Origin: Alistipes sp.
GTDB taxonomy: Bacteria; Bacteroidota; Bacteroidia; Bacteroidales; Rikenellaceae
Direction: 5' to 3'
Assembly: GCA_017517705.1 (NCBI GenBank)
Contig: JAFWYM010000044.1
Location: forward strand, 62,001 to 126,000
DNA length: 64,000 bases
A program made the translations under genes and the position numbers. The notes under the pieces are model-generated. The model was not told the DNA's origin. It saw only the letters and a list, made by a program, of their open reading frames with translations, and searched no databases. How positions within the stretch are numbered: the stretch's first letter is position 1; each line of letters opens with the position of its first letter. Shown here piece by piece: positions 8,296-15,901 of the stretch.

Positions 8296-8843
8296 ACGAC
8301 TATATCGTGGCCACCGACACACGCCTCGTAGAGCTCGCCTCGGAGGGCGACCAGCGCGCCTTTGAGTACCTCTTCACGCGCTACCGCGATGCCCTGATGC
8401 ATCTGTTCGAGCAGCGCTTAGGCGACAAGGCCATGGCGGGAGACCTGCTACAGGAGACCTTCATCAAGGTGTACCTTAACTTGGACCGCTACTCGCGAAG
8501 CTACACCTTCGGGCAGTGGATATATACCATAGCACGCAACACGTTGGTAGACCACCTACGTCGCCGTGCCGACGATGTGGCCATCGACGAGCGCTTTCGT
8601 GCTCCTCTGGCAACGACACCCTCACCCGAGGAGTCGGTAATCATCAACCAGAGTCGTGCGCACTTCTATGCGGCACTCGAGGAGCTCACGGGGGAGTATC
8701 GCCAGGTGATAGAGATGCGTTTCTTGGAGGAGTACTCCTACGAGGAGATTGCCGAGAAGCTCGGGCGACCGCTCAATACGGTAAAGACACAGATACGTCG
8801 CGCACGTGCGGCAATGTGTAAGATACTCATAGATAAGGAGTAG
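8286..8843 (+). CDS. ECF-type RNA polymerase sigma factor
   Basis: 185 residues. Region 2 has FEYLFTRYRDALMHL, LLQETFIKVYLNLDRY and WIYTIARNTLVDHLRRR (-10 recognition side). After a linker, region 4 has YRQVIEMRFLEEYSYEEIAEKLGRPLNTVKTQIRRAR, a helix-turn-helix. No anti-sigma gene follows, unlike the FecR-coupled sigma factors of Bacteroidota polysaccharide loci; this one belongs to the general group linked to housekeeping operons. It overlaps the preceding GT-like gene and is 4 bases from rsmG, so all three share one transcript. Confidence 0.93.
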   Translation: MEIDDYIVATDTRLVELASEGDQRAFEYLFTRYRDALMHLFEQRLGDKAMAGDLLQETFIKVYLNLDRYSRSYTFGQWIYTIARNTLVDHLRRRADDVAIDERFRAPLATTPSPEESVIINQSRAHFYAALEELTGEYRQVIEMRFLEEYSYEEIAEKLGRPLNTVKTQIRRARAAMCKILIDKE

Positions 8844-8847
8844 AGAT

Positions 8848-9480
8848 ATGAACCACGAACTTATAACACGATACTTTCCCGAGATAAGCGACCACCAGCG
8901 GGAGCAGTATGAGCGCCTTGGAGCCCTCTATGCCGAATGGAACAGTCGCATAAACGTCATCTCGCGCAAGGATATGGAGCACCTCTACACACGTCACATA
9001 CTACACTCGTTGGCCATAGCCAAGGTGTGTAGCTTCGAGGCAGGAGCCAAGGTTGTGGACATAGGGTGCGGTGGCGGCTTCCCCTCGGTGCCACTTGCCA
9101 TAATGTTTCCCGAGACGGAGTTTGTGGGCGTAGACTCTATAGGTAAGAAGATACGCGTTGTCGAGGGCATCATTGAGGGTGCCGACATCAAGAATCTGCG
9201 CGCCGTGAATGCGCGTGCCGAGCAGCTGGGCGAGAAGTTCGACTATGTGGTCTCGCGTGCCGTGACAGAGATGTCACGATTTATGCCGTGGGCATGGCCT
9301 TTGTTGCGTAAGGGCACGGATAGAGGCACACTGCCCAATGGCGTGCTATACCTCAAGGGTGGCGACCTTGCAGAGGAGTTGGCCATGACACGTCGCAAGT
9401 GGGATATATACGACATACGCACGATGTTCGACGACGAGTTCTTCGACACCAAAAGGGTGGTATACACCCCCTACAAATAG
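8848..9480 (+). CDS. rsmG: 16S rRNA (guanine527-N7)-methyltransferase RsmG
   Basis: 210 residues. The N-terminal helix has LGALYAEWNSRINVISRKDMEHLYTRHILHS, the RsmG signature; the SAM-binding loop is VVDIGCGGGFPSVPLAI, followed by EFVGVDSIGKKIRVVEGI and FDYVVSRAVTEM. The enzyme methylates N7 of G527 in the 530 loop of 16S rRNA, and its loss gives low-level streptomycin resistance in other bacteria. Length is normal. It lies between the sigma factor (4 bases) and the DUF4954 gene (14 bases). Confidence 0.95.
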   Translation: MNHELITRYFPEISDHQREQYERLGALYAEWNSRINVISRKDMEHLYTRHILHSLAIAKVCSFEAGAKVVDIGCGGGFPSVPLAIMFPETEFVGVDSIGKKIRVVEGIIEGADIKNLRAVNARAEQLGEKFDYVVSRAVTEMSRFMPWAWPLLRKGTDRGTLPNGVLYLKGGDLAEELAMTRRKWDIYDIRTMFDDEFFDTKRVVYTPYK

Positions 9481-9494
9481 GATATAGTGATACG

Positions 9495-11216
9495 ATGGAT
9501 AATAGACTGAGACATATAAACGTCGAGGAGCGCGAGGCGTTGCTCTGTAGAGGTTGCCATGCCGAGGAGTGGGACAAGGTGCTTGTTGCCCCCGACTTCC
9601 GCGTGGAGCAACTACGCAATGTGCGCTTCGAGGGTAGCGTGACAATAGGCTCAGGAACATTCATATACGACTCTACGATATCGAACTACACCATTGGCCG
9701 CAACTGCACCATCGACGATGTACTGCGTATGGAGTGTCGCCACGCCTCGACCTTTGGCGAGGGTGTTGTGGTAGCCGCCGCCAACGAGAATGGTGGTCGT
9801 AGCTCGGTGATATACCGCGAGCTAACGGCACAGGTGGCATACCTGATGACTGTTATGCGCAACCGCCCCGCTATGGTCGAGCGCCTCAAGGCTATGGCCT
9901 TAGCACGTGCCGAGGAGCACCGCGCGACGATAGGACGCGTGGAGGATGGCTGCACCATCGTGGGAGCACGCTTTGTGCGCGAGGTAAACATCGAGGCGGG
10001 TGCCTCGATTGAGGGCTCGTCGTTATTGGAGAATGGCACGGTGGGTCGCGGTGCTAAGGTAGGCATCGACGTCCGTGCCCGCAACTTCATCATCGACAAT
10101 GACGCCCGCGTGGATGGAGCCTCTATGCTCGAGCGCTCGTTTGTGGGCGAGCATAGTGTCATCGACAATGGCTTCACGGCTGTAGATACTCTCTTCTTTG
10201 CCAACTGCCACATGGAGAATGGCGAGGCGGCAGCCGTATTTGCTGGCCCCTTTACCGTTTCGCACCATAAGTCGTCGCTGCTCATCGCCGGCATCTTCTC
10301 GTTCTTCAACGCCGGGAGTGGCACAAACCAGTCGAACCACCTCTTCAAGAGCGGTGCCGTGCATCAAGCCGTACATCAGCGTGGCACGAAGTTCGGCAGT
10401 AGCGCCTATGTTATGTCGCCCGCGATAGAGGGCCCATATACCGTAGTCCTCGGACGCCACACGCGCCACCACGACACGCAGGATATGCCCTACTCGTATC
10501 TTATCGAGGAGAATGGCAACACGATACTTATGCCCGCCCTGGCACTCAAGAGCTACGGCACGGTGCGCGACATCGAGAAGTGGAAGAGTCGCGATAAGCG
10601 CTCGCTTAAGCGCGATAATATATGTTTTGAGGAGTTCAACCCCTTCATTACAGGCAAGATGCTTCGCGGCGTCGACATCCTCACGCGACTCCACGAGAAC
10701 GACCCCGAGGCTAAGAGCTACAGCTACAACCGCACGACAATACGCGCCTCGATGCTCTCGCGTGCCATAAAGATGTACAACAGCGCCATAGCTGCATCGC
10801 TCGGTGCGATGCTCAGCAACGGCGACCACCGTGCTGCGAAGGTGGATGGTAGCGAGTGGATAGACCTCGCAGGTCAATATCTCCCGCTGGGCGAGGTGGA
10901 GGCTATGATGAGCAGCATAGCATCCGGAGAGATGTACCTCGACGACATCACTATGCACCTGGCAACGCTACTTGAACGCTACAACGATATGGCGGCAGCC
11001 TATGCCTATGACATAGTCACAGCGCTCATGGGTCATGAGGCCGACACCGAGGAGCTTGAGCAGATAAAGGTTGCGGCAGACAACATCATCAAGCGTATGC
11101 GCGAGATAACCGAGGATGACCGCCTAAGGGACACGGGCCTCGATATGATGGTGGGCTACGGCTACGACTTCCGTGACACGGCGGAGCACGAGGCCGACTT
11201 CCTCAATACACGATAG
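9495..11216 (+). CDS. DUF4954 family left-handed beta-helix protein
   Basis: 573 residues from the ATG at 9495 (an upstream in-frame start would overlap rsmG by 82 bases and has no support). Residues of about 50-350 show hexapeptide-like turns (GSGTFIYDSTISNYTIGRNCTIDD, VGRGAKVGIDVRARNFIIDNDARVDG), suggesting a left-handed beta helix like acyl- or nucleotidyl-transferases. The last third is alpha-helical. The family is widespread in Bacteroidales and in spirochaetes and has no proven function; a sugar-nucleotide or acyl transfer role is a guess. It sits in the rsmG-trxB run, 48 bases before trxB. Confidence 0.85.
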   Translation: MDNRLRHINVEEREALLCRGCHAEEWDKVLVAPDFRVEQLRNVRFEGSVTIGSGTFIYDSTISNYTIGRNCTIDDVLRMECRHASTFGEGVVVAAANENGGRSSVIYRELTAQVAYLMTVMRNRPAMVERLKAMALARAEEHRATIGRVEDGCTIVGARFVREVNIEAGASIEGSSLLENGTVGRGAKVGIDVRARNFIIDNDARVDGASMLERSFVGEHSVIDNGFTAVDTLFFANCHMENGEAAAVFAGPFTVSHHKSSLLIAGIFSFFNAGSGTNQSNHLFKSGAVHQAVHQRGTKFGSSAYVMSPAIEGPYTVVLGRHTRHHDTQDMPYSYLIEENGNTILMPALALKSYGTVRDIEKWKSRDKRSLKRDNICFEEFNPFITGKMLRGVDILTRLHENDPEAKSYSYNRTTIRASMLSRAIKMYNSAIAASLGAMLSNGDHRAAKVDGSEWIDLAGQYLPLGEVEAMMSSIASGEMYLDDITMHLATLLERYNDMAAAYAYDIVTALMGHEADTEELEQIKVAADNIIKRMREITEDDRLRDTGLDMMVGYGYDFRDTAEHEADFLNTR

Positions 11217-11264
11217 AAGTGCAAACAATACATAATTACACAATAACTAAAACCAACTAAGACT

Positions 11265-12188
11265 ATGGAGAAAGTAAAAGTTTTGATCATTGGTAGTGGC
11301 CCTGCAGGTTTCACGGCTGCAATCTACACCTCACGTGCCAACCTCTCGCCCGTACTCTACGAGGGTATCGAGCCTGGCGGTCAGCTTACCACAACAACCG
11401 AGATCGAGAACTTCCCCGGCTATCCCGAGGGTATCACCGGCACGCTTATGATGGAGGATCTCAGAAAGCAGGCATTGCGCTTTGGTGCCGACGTACGTCG
11501 TGGCATCATCACCGACATCGACTTCTCGGAGCGCCCCTTCAAGGTTACGGTAGACCACGGGCATCAGATCGAGGCTGAGTCGGTTATCGTCTGCACAGGT
11601 GCTACGGCTAAGTACCTCGGCTTGGAGTCGGAGGCTAAATACCGCGGTATGGGTGTGAGCGCCTGCGCTACGTGCGACGGCTTCTTCTACCGCAAGCGCG
11701 ATGTTGCTGTCGTAGGCGGTGGCGATACCGCTTGCGAGGAGGCTACATACTTGGCATCTATCTGCCGCAAGGTATACCTCATCGTTCGCAAGAACTTCCT
11801 CCGCGCATCTAAGGCTATGCAGGAGCGCGTATTCAACACCCCCAACATCGAGGTACTCTTCGAGCACAACACCAAGGAGGTATTGGGCGACGACGAGGGC
11901 GTAACGGGTGTTCGCGTGATAAGCAACGCCGGTGAGGAGCGCGACATTCCTATCATGGGCTTCTTCCTCGCCATCGGTCACCACCCCAACACAGACTTCC
12001 TCAAGGGTCAGCTCGAGCTCGACGAGCAGGGCTACATCAAGGTTGTTCCCGGCACATCGAAGACATCTGTCGAGGGCGTCTTTGCAGCAGGTGACGTTAA
12101 GGATCCTCACTACCGTCAGGCTATCACGGCTGCAGGCTCGGGATGTATCGCAGCTCTCGACTGCGAGCGTTGGTTGCTTGCACAATAA
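11265..12188 (+). CDS. trxB: Thioredoxin-disulfide reductase
   Basis: 307 residues. FAD-binding loop GSGPAGFTAAIY at residues 9-20, redox-active CATC with C134 and C137 in SACATCDGFFY, NADPH loop VVGGGDTACEEA, and the C-terminal FAD motif VEGVFAAGDVKDPHYRQ. It passes electrons from NADPH through FAD to thioredoxin in the cytoplasm. Length and motif order are those of low-molecular-weight TrxB. rnz follows 9 bases downstream. Confidence 0.97.
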   Translation: MEKVKVLIIGSGPAGFTAAIYTSRANLSPVLYEGIEPGGQLTTTTEIENFPGYPEGITGTLMMEDLRKQALRFGADVRRGIITDIDFSERPFKVTVDHGHQIEAESVIVCTGATAKYLGLESEAKYRGMGVSACATCDGFFYRKRDVAVVGGGDTACEEATYLASICRKVYLIVRKNFLRASKAMQERVFNTPNIEVLFEHNTKEVLGDDEGVTGVRVISNAGEERDIPIMGFFLAIGHHPNTDFLKGQLELDEQGYIKVVPGTSKTSVEGVFAAGDVKDPHYRQAITAAGSGCIAALDCERWLLAQ

Positions 12189-12197
12189 CAGCGTGCT

Positions 12198-13127
12198 ATG
12201 GCTTTTAGCATCACAATTCTCGGCAATTCGTCTGCTAAGCCTACGCTCAATGCCCACCCCTCGGCACAGGTCGTAAACCTCAACGAGCAATACTACCTTG
12301 TCGATGCGGGTGAGGGCGTACAACAGCAGCTCATAAGGCGCGGCATAAACCCGCTGCGCCTTAGGGCTGTATTCATTTCGCACCTCCACGGCGACCACTG
12401 CTTCGGGCTCTTTCCCCTGATATCGACACTCGGGCTTATGGGCAAGCAAACACCGCTGGACGTCTATGCCCCCGCACCAATGGGCGAAATCCTTGACTAC
12501 CACCTGCGATATTTCGACAGCGACCTACCCTTCGAGGTTAAGTGGCACGAGGTGCGCACCACGGAGCACTGCATAGTTATGGAGAATAGCACCCTCGAGG
12601 TGTGGTCTATACCTCTACGTCACCGTGTGCCCACGGCAGGATACCTCTTCAAGGAGAAGCAGCCGGGACTCAATGTCGACAAATTCAAGATAACGAAATA
12701 TGGTCTTTCCATCGCTCAGGTCGTCGCGGCGAAGCGTGGCGAGGATATAACGCTCGAGGATGGCACGACGATAGCCAACGAGGAGCTCACCTACATCCCC
12801 TACGAGGCACGCTCCTACGCCTACCTCTCGGATACGGCCTTCTCGGCAAAGGCGGCAGAGCGCGTGCGTGGCGTAGACCTCCTATACCACGAGGCCACAT
12901 ACTCCAAGAGCGAGGAGCAATGGGCTAAGGGGCGCGGGCACTCCACCACGACAGAGGCTGCAAAGGTAGCCACGAAAGCCGAGGCCGGGAGACTCATCAT
13001 AGGTCACTTCTCATCGCGGTATAAGGACTATGATGCTCTTGTAGAGGAGTGTCGCACGATATTTCCAAACACCTACATAGCTGCCGAGGGTGAGACATTT
13101 AAAATCGAGGAGAAACGTAACAGATAA
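12198..13127 (+). CDS. rnz: Ribonuclease Z
   Basis: 309 residues of the metallo-beta-lactamase fold. The zinc site is SHLHGDHCFG with H62, H64, D66 and H67; further ligands are expected in PLRHRVPTAGY and YLSDTAF (D), and the final His in LIIGHFSSRY. RNase Z removes the 3' trailer of tRNA precursors. The length is that of the short bacterial form. Neighbouring genes are trxB (9 bases before) and a SpoU methyltransferase (4 bases after). Confidence 0.95.
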   Translation: MAFSITILGNSSAKPTLNAHPSAQVVNLNEQYYLVDAGEGVQQQLIRRGINPLRLRAVFISHLHGDHCFGLFPLISTLGLMGKQTPLDVYAPAPMGEILDYHLRYFDSDLPFEVKWHEVRTTEHCIVMENSTLEVWSIPLRHRVPTAGYLFKEKQPGLNVDKFKITKYGLSIAQVVAAKRGEDITLEDGTTIANEELTYIPYEARSYAYLSDTAFSAKAAERVRGVDLLYHEATYSKSEEQWAKGRGHSTTTEAAKVATKAEAGRLIIGHFSSRYKDYDALVEECRTIFPNTYIAAEGETFKIEEKRNR

Positions 13128-13131
13128 CGCG

Positions 13132-13878
13132 ATGACAAAGGCTGAGATACAACTGATACGCTCGCTTAAGGATAAGCGCACACGCGACGATGAGGGGCTT
13201 TTTATAGCCGAAGGTATGAAGCTCGTCGAGGAGATACGCGCCTCGGAGTTTTCGATACGCCGCATATACACCACGCGCCACGACCTTACGGGGGCAGATG
13301 TGGAACAGGTCGAGCGCAAGGATATGGAACGTATCTCGGAGCTTAAGAGCGCCTCGGACACGCTGGCCGTTGTCGAAAAACCTAAATACAGGCTATCGCT
13401 CTCCTCAATAAAGGAAAATCTTGTCATTGCCCTTGACGGCGTGCAAAATCCCGGTAACTTAGGTACGATAATACGCCTTGCCGACTGGTTTGGCGTGAAG
13501 GATATCATCTGCTCGGCAGAGTGCGCCGACTGCTTCAACCCGAAGGTTGTGCAGGCTACGATGGGTGCCATACTGCGCGTCAGGGTACACTACACCGACA
13601 ACCTCGCACAGCTCCTACGCGAGGCACAGGGCGTGGGTATGCCCATATATGGCACGCTGCTCGATGGCGAGAACATCTATTCCAAGAGTCTTACAACCCA
13701 CGGCATCATCGTCATGGGAAATGAGGGTCGTGGCCTCACGGAGGAGTGCCGCAAGGAGCTCACCGAGCGCCTATACATACCGCCCTACCCCGCCAACAGC
13801 CCTACGTCGGAGTCGCTGAACGTAGCCATGGCAACAGGCATCATCCTTGCCGAATTCCGCAGACCTAAGGTCTATTAA
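13132..13878 (+). CDS. SpoU/TrmH-family RNA 2'-O-methyltransferase
   Basis: 248 residues from ATG 13132 (an upstream in-frame start would overlap rnz by 38 bases). An N-terminal substrate-binding domain (IRSLKDKRTRDDEGLFIAEGMKLVEEI) precedes the SPOUT domain. The three SpoU motifs are visible: ALDGVQNPGNLGTIIRLADW, IVMGNEGRGL, and IPPYPANSPTSESLNVAMATGI. The class methylates ribose 2'-O in rRNA or tRNA using SAM bound in a trefoil knot. Which nucleotide is modified (RlmB-like or otherwise) cannot be told. It ends 9 bases before ung, which faces it. Confidence 0.92.
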   Translation: MTKAEIQLIRSLKDKRTRDDEGLFIAEGMKLVEEIRASEFSIRRIYTTRHDLTGADVEQVERKDMERISELKSASDTLAVVEKPKYRLSLSSIKENLVIALDGVQNPGNLGTIIRLADWFGVKDIICSAECADCFNPKVVQATMGAILRVRVHYTDNLAQLLREAQGVGMPIYGTLLDGENIYSKSLTTHGIIVMGNEGRGLTEECRKELTERLYIPPYPANSPTSESLNVAMATGIILAEFRRPKVY

Positions 13879-13887
13879 TCTCCCACA

Positions 13888-14553
13888 TTACCATCGTATA
13901 GGCTCCTTGCCTATTGATTCGAGGTAGCGATTAGCCTCGGAGAAGTGTTTGCACCCGAAGAAGCCACGATAGGCAGACAGAGGCGAGGGGTGTACGGCAC
14001 GAAGTATAAGATTGCGACGCGGGTCGGCAATAGAACCCTTCTTCTGCGCATAGGTACCCCACAACATATAGACAACACCCTCCTTACGCTCGGCGATAGC
14101 CTTGACCACAGCATCCGTGAAGCGCTCCCAGCCACGTCCTGCGTGCGAGGCCGCCTCGTGGGCACGCACCGTGAGAACGGCATTGAGAAGCAAGACGCCT
14201 TGCTCAGCCCAGCGGTCGAGCTCGCCCGAGGTGGGAATTGGGGTACCGACATCGTCGTGCACCTCCTGCAGGATGTTTCTTAGGGACGGCGGGAAGGGCA
14301 CACCACTACCCACCGAGAAGCAGAGACCATTTGCCTGTCCAGGGCCGTGGTAGGGGTCTTGGCCGATGATGACCACCTTGAGTCTTTCCAACGGACACTT
14401 ATCGAAAGCCCTAAAGATATTACGCCCCTCAGGGTATACCGTACCCGAGGCGTACTCCGACTTAACAAAATCTACCAACTCATCGAAATAGGGCTCCGAA
14501 AACTCCTTAGCGAGAACCGCCTTCCAATCCTCAGCAATGCGTACCTCTGCCAT
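13888..14553 (-). CDS. ung: Uracil-DNA glycosylase
   Basis: 221 residues, normal for family 1 UDG. The water-activating site is GQDPYHGPGQANG with D66 and H69, followed by FSV; the leucine intercalation loop appears as HPSPLSAYRGFFGC. It removes uracil from DNA as the first step of base excision repair. Its promoter region is shared with the divergent alkaline phosphatase gene. Confidence 0.97.
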   Translation of the reverse strand: MAEVRIAEDWKAVLAKEFSEPYFDELVDFVKSEYASGTVYPEGRNIFRAFDKCPLERLKVVIIGQDPYHGPGQANGLCFSVGSGVPFPPSLRNILQEVHDDVGTPIPTSGELDRWAEQGVLLLNAVLTVRAHEAASHAGRGWERFTDAVVKAIAERKEGVVYMLWGTYAQKKGSIADPRRNLILRAVHPSPLSAYRGFFGCKHFSEANRYLESIGKEPIRW

Positions 14554-14580
14554 AAAAAAATCTTTTTGGGTGATATTCTA

Positions 14581-14611
14581 TTGCAAAGATAGCTAATTTT
14601 TTATAATTTTG
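14581..14611 (+). promoter_or_regulatory. Promoter of the alkaline phosphatase gene
   Basis: TTG (14581-14583), 20-base spacer, TAATTTTG (14604-14611). The start point would be about 22 bases before the ATG. It overlaps the divergent ung promoter. Confidence 0.65.
14584..14591 (-). promoter_or_regulatory. -7 box of the ung promoter
   Basis: TATCTTTG on the minus strand matches TAnnTTTG and lies about 30 bases before the ung ATG. No good -33 box is seen. The two divergent promoters overlap physically, so the polymerases may exclude each other. Confidence 0.6.
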
Positions 14612-14640
14612 CTCACGATAACATTTAACGAGCAACGATT

Positions 14641-15699
14641 ATGTCACGAAAGCTTTTAACACTGGGCGTAGCAACACTCCTTATGGCAACAACCCTCCAA
14701 GCACAGGAGGTTAAGAACATCATATACCTCATAGGCGACGGTATGGGCTTGGCATCAGCATCGATGATGCAGCTCGAGAACAACTACGAGGCAACCATCT
14801 TCGACCGCGCCGACAACATAGCGCTGCAAAAGACATACTCGCTCGATAACCGCGTGACCGACTCGGCAGCTGCGGGCACAGCGCTCGCCACGGGCGCCAA
14901 GACCAACAACACGATGCTCGGTATTCTCCCTGATGGCACTACGCCACAGACGCTTATGGAGCGAGCGTCGGAGCATGGTAAGGCTACGGGGCTGGTCGTA
15001 ACGACATACATACAGCACGCCACACCCGCAGCATTCTACGCCCACGTGAAATCGCGCCATGAGTATGCTACCATTTCCGAACAGCTGCTCAACAGCGACA
15101 TCGACATAGCCATAGGTGGCGGCATGGCGTTCTTCGACGAGCGCTACGAAGGTAGAGAGGGCGCACTGGAGGCTATAAGCGAGAGCGGCTACGCACTACA
15201 CCACAATCTCGACGATGGCGACGACGAGGATAAATGTCTATTTATCCTGGCGAACAAGGAGATAGAACACCGCGAGGGGTATCTGGCGAAGGCTACTGCC
15301 AAGGCCATAGAACACCTCGAGGGTGACGATGAGGGCTTTGTGCTTATGGTCGAGGGCTCGATAATCGATGGCGCAGGTCACGGCAACGACGCTGAGGGTC
15401 AGCAGCGCGAGATGCTCGACTTTATGGAGGCCATAGAGGTGGCTGTAGCATTTGCTGAGCGCACCCCCGCAACCCTCGTTGTTGTCACTGCCGACCACGA
15501 GACGGGAGGACTATCTCTCATAAGCAGCAATGCCGACTTCAACCTCTCGGAGCAGGGCGTCGAATATCGCTGGACGACGAATGGCCACTCGGGCATAATG
15601 GTACCTATATATTTATATGGTACGGGGGCAGAGCTCATAAACGGCATAGTGGAGAATAGCACGTTGGGCGCAAAGCTTAAAGCCATCATCGCAGAATAA
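14641..15699 (+). CDS. Alkaline phosphatase, periplasmic
   Basis: 352 residues with a Sec signal peptide (cleavage near LQAQ, residue 22). The PhoA-type site is intact: D33 in YLIGDGMG, nucleophile S75 in TDSAAAGTA, ligands in EGSIIDGAGHGND, and VTADHETGG. It hydrolyses phosphomonoesters in the periplasm with two zinc and one magnesium ion. It is short compared with E. coli PhoA (471) and resembles the compact PhoA-like enzymes of Bacteroidota. It stands alone between divergent ung and the SusC gene. Confidence 0.93.
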   Translation: MSRKLLTLGVATLLMATTLQAQEVKNIIYLIGDGMGLASASMMQLENNYEATIFDRADNIALQKTYSLDNRVTDSAAAGTALATGAKTNNTMLGILPDGTTPQTLMERASEHGKATGLVVTTYIQHATPAAFYAHVKSRHEYATISEQLLNSDIDIAIGGGMAFFDERYEGREGALEAISESGYALHHNLDDGDDEDKCLFILANKEIEHREGYLAKATAKAIEHLEGDDEGFVLMVEGSIIDGAGHGNDAEGQQREMLDFMEAIEVAVAFAERTPATLVVVTADHETGGLSLISSNADFNLSEQGVEYRWTTNGHSGIMVPIYLYGTGAELINGIVENSTLGAKLKAIIAE

Positions 15700-15777
15700 G
15701 CCACTCACACTACCACATAGGCTGGCAATACCAACACCATAACCCTCAGACTGCACATTAACACGACAAATCGCAAT

Positions 15778-15791
15778 GGCGGTTCACCGCC
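15778..15791 (+). terminator. Short hairpin after the alkaline phosphatase
   Basis: GGCGG (15778-15782), TTCA loop, CCGCC (15787-15791). There is no T run directly after, so it is a weak terminator candidate. Confidence 0.3.
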
Positions 15792-15857
15792 TAATATTGC
15801 CTTTTCACCGGTATTTATTGCCATAATCAAGATTAAAATAGTCATATTTAATATTAT

Positions 15858-15889
15858 TTATCTATATTTGCGTCGTAAAATATAGATAA
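15858..15889 (+). promoter_or_regulatory. susC promoter -7 box inside a perfect inverted repeat
   Basis: TATATTTG (15863-15870) fits TAnnTTTG and starts 39 bases before the susC ATG. It is embedded in a perfect 12-base inverted repeat: left arm 15858-15869, 8-base spacer, right arm 15878-15889. The arrangement could be an operator over the promoter, or a hairpin at the 5' end of the mRNA. Confidence 0.6.
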
Positions 15890-15901
15890 GATAATGTGCG
15901 T

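Noticed and set aside
10023..10958. 311-codon open frame on the minus strand inside the DUF4954 gene
   Set aside because: Shadow of a real gene with hexapeptide repeats on the plus strand; Cys- and His-rich translation without domain features.
11331..12503. 390-codon open frame on the minus strand across trxB and rnz
   Set aside because: It lies antisense to two well-identified genes; composition of GC-rich codons leaves the opposite frame open, and its translation has no recognisable motif.
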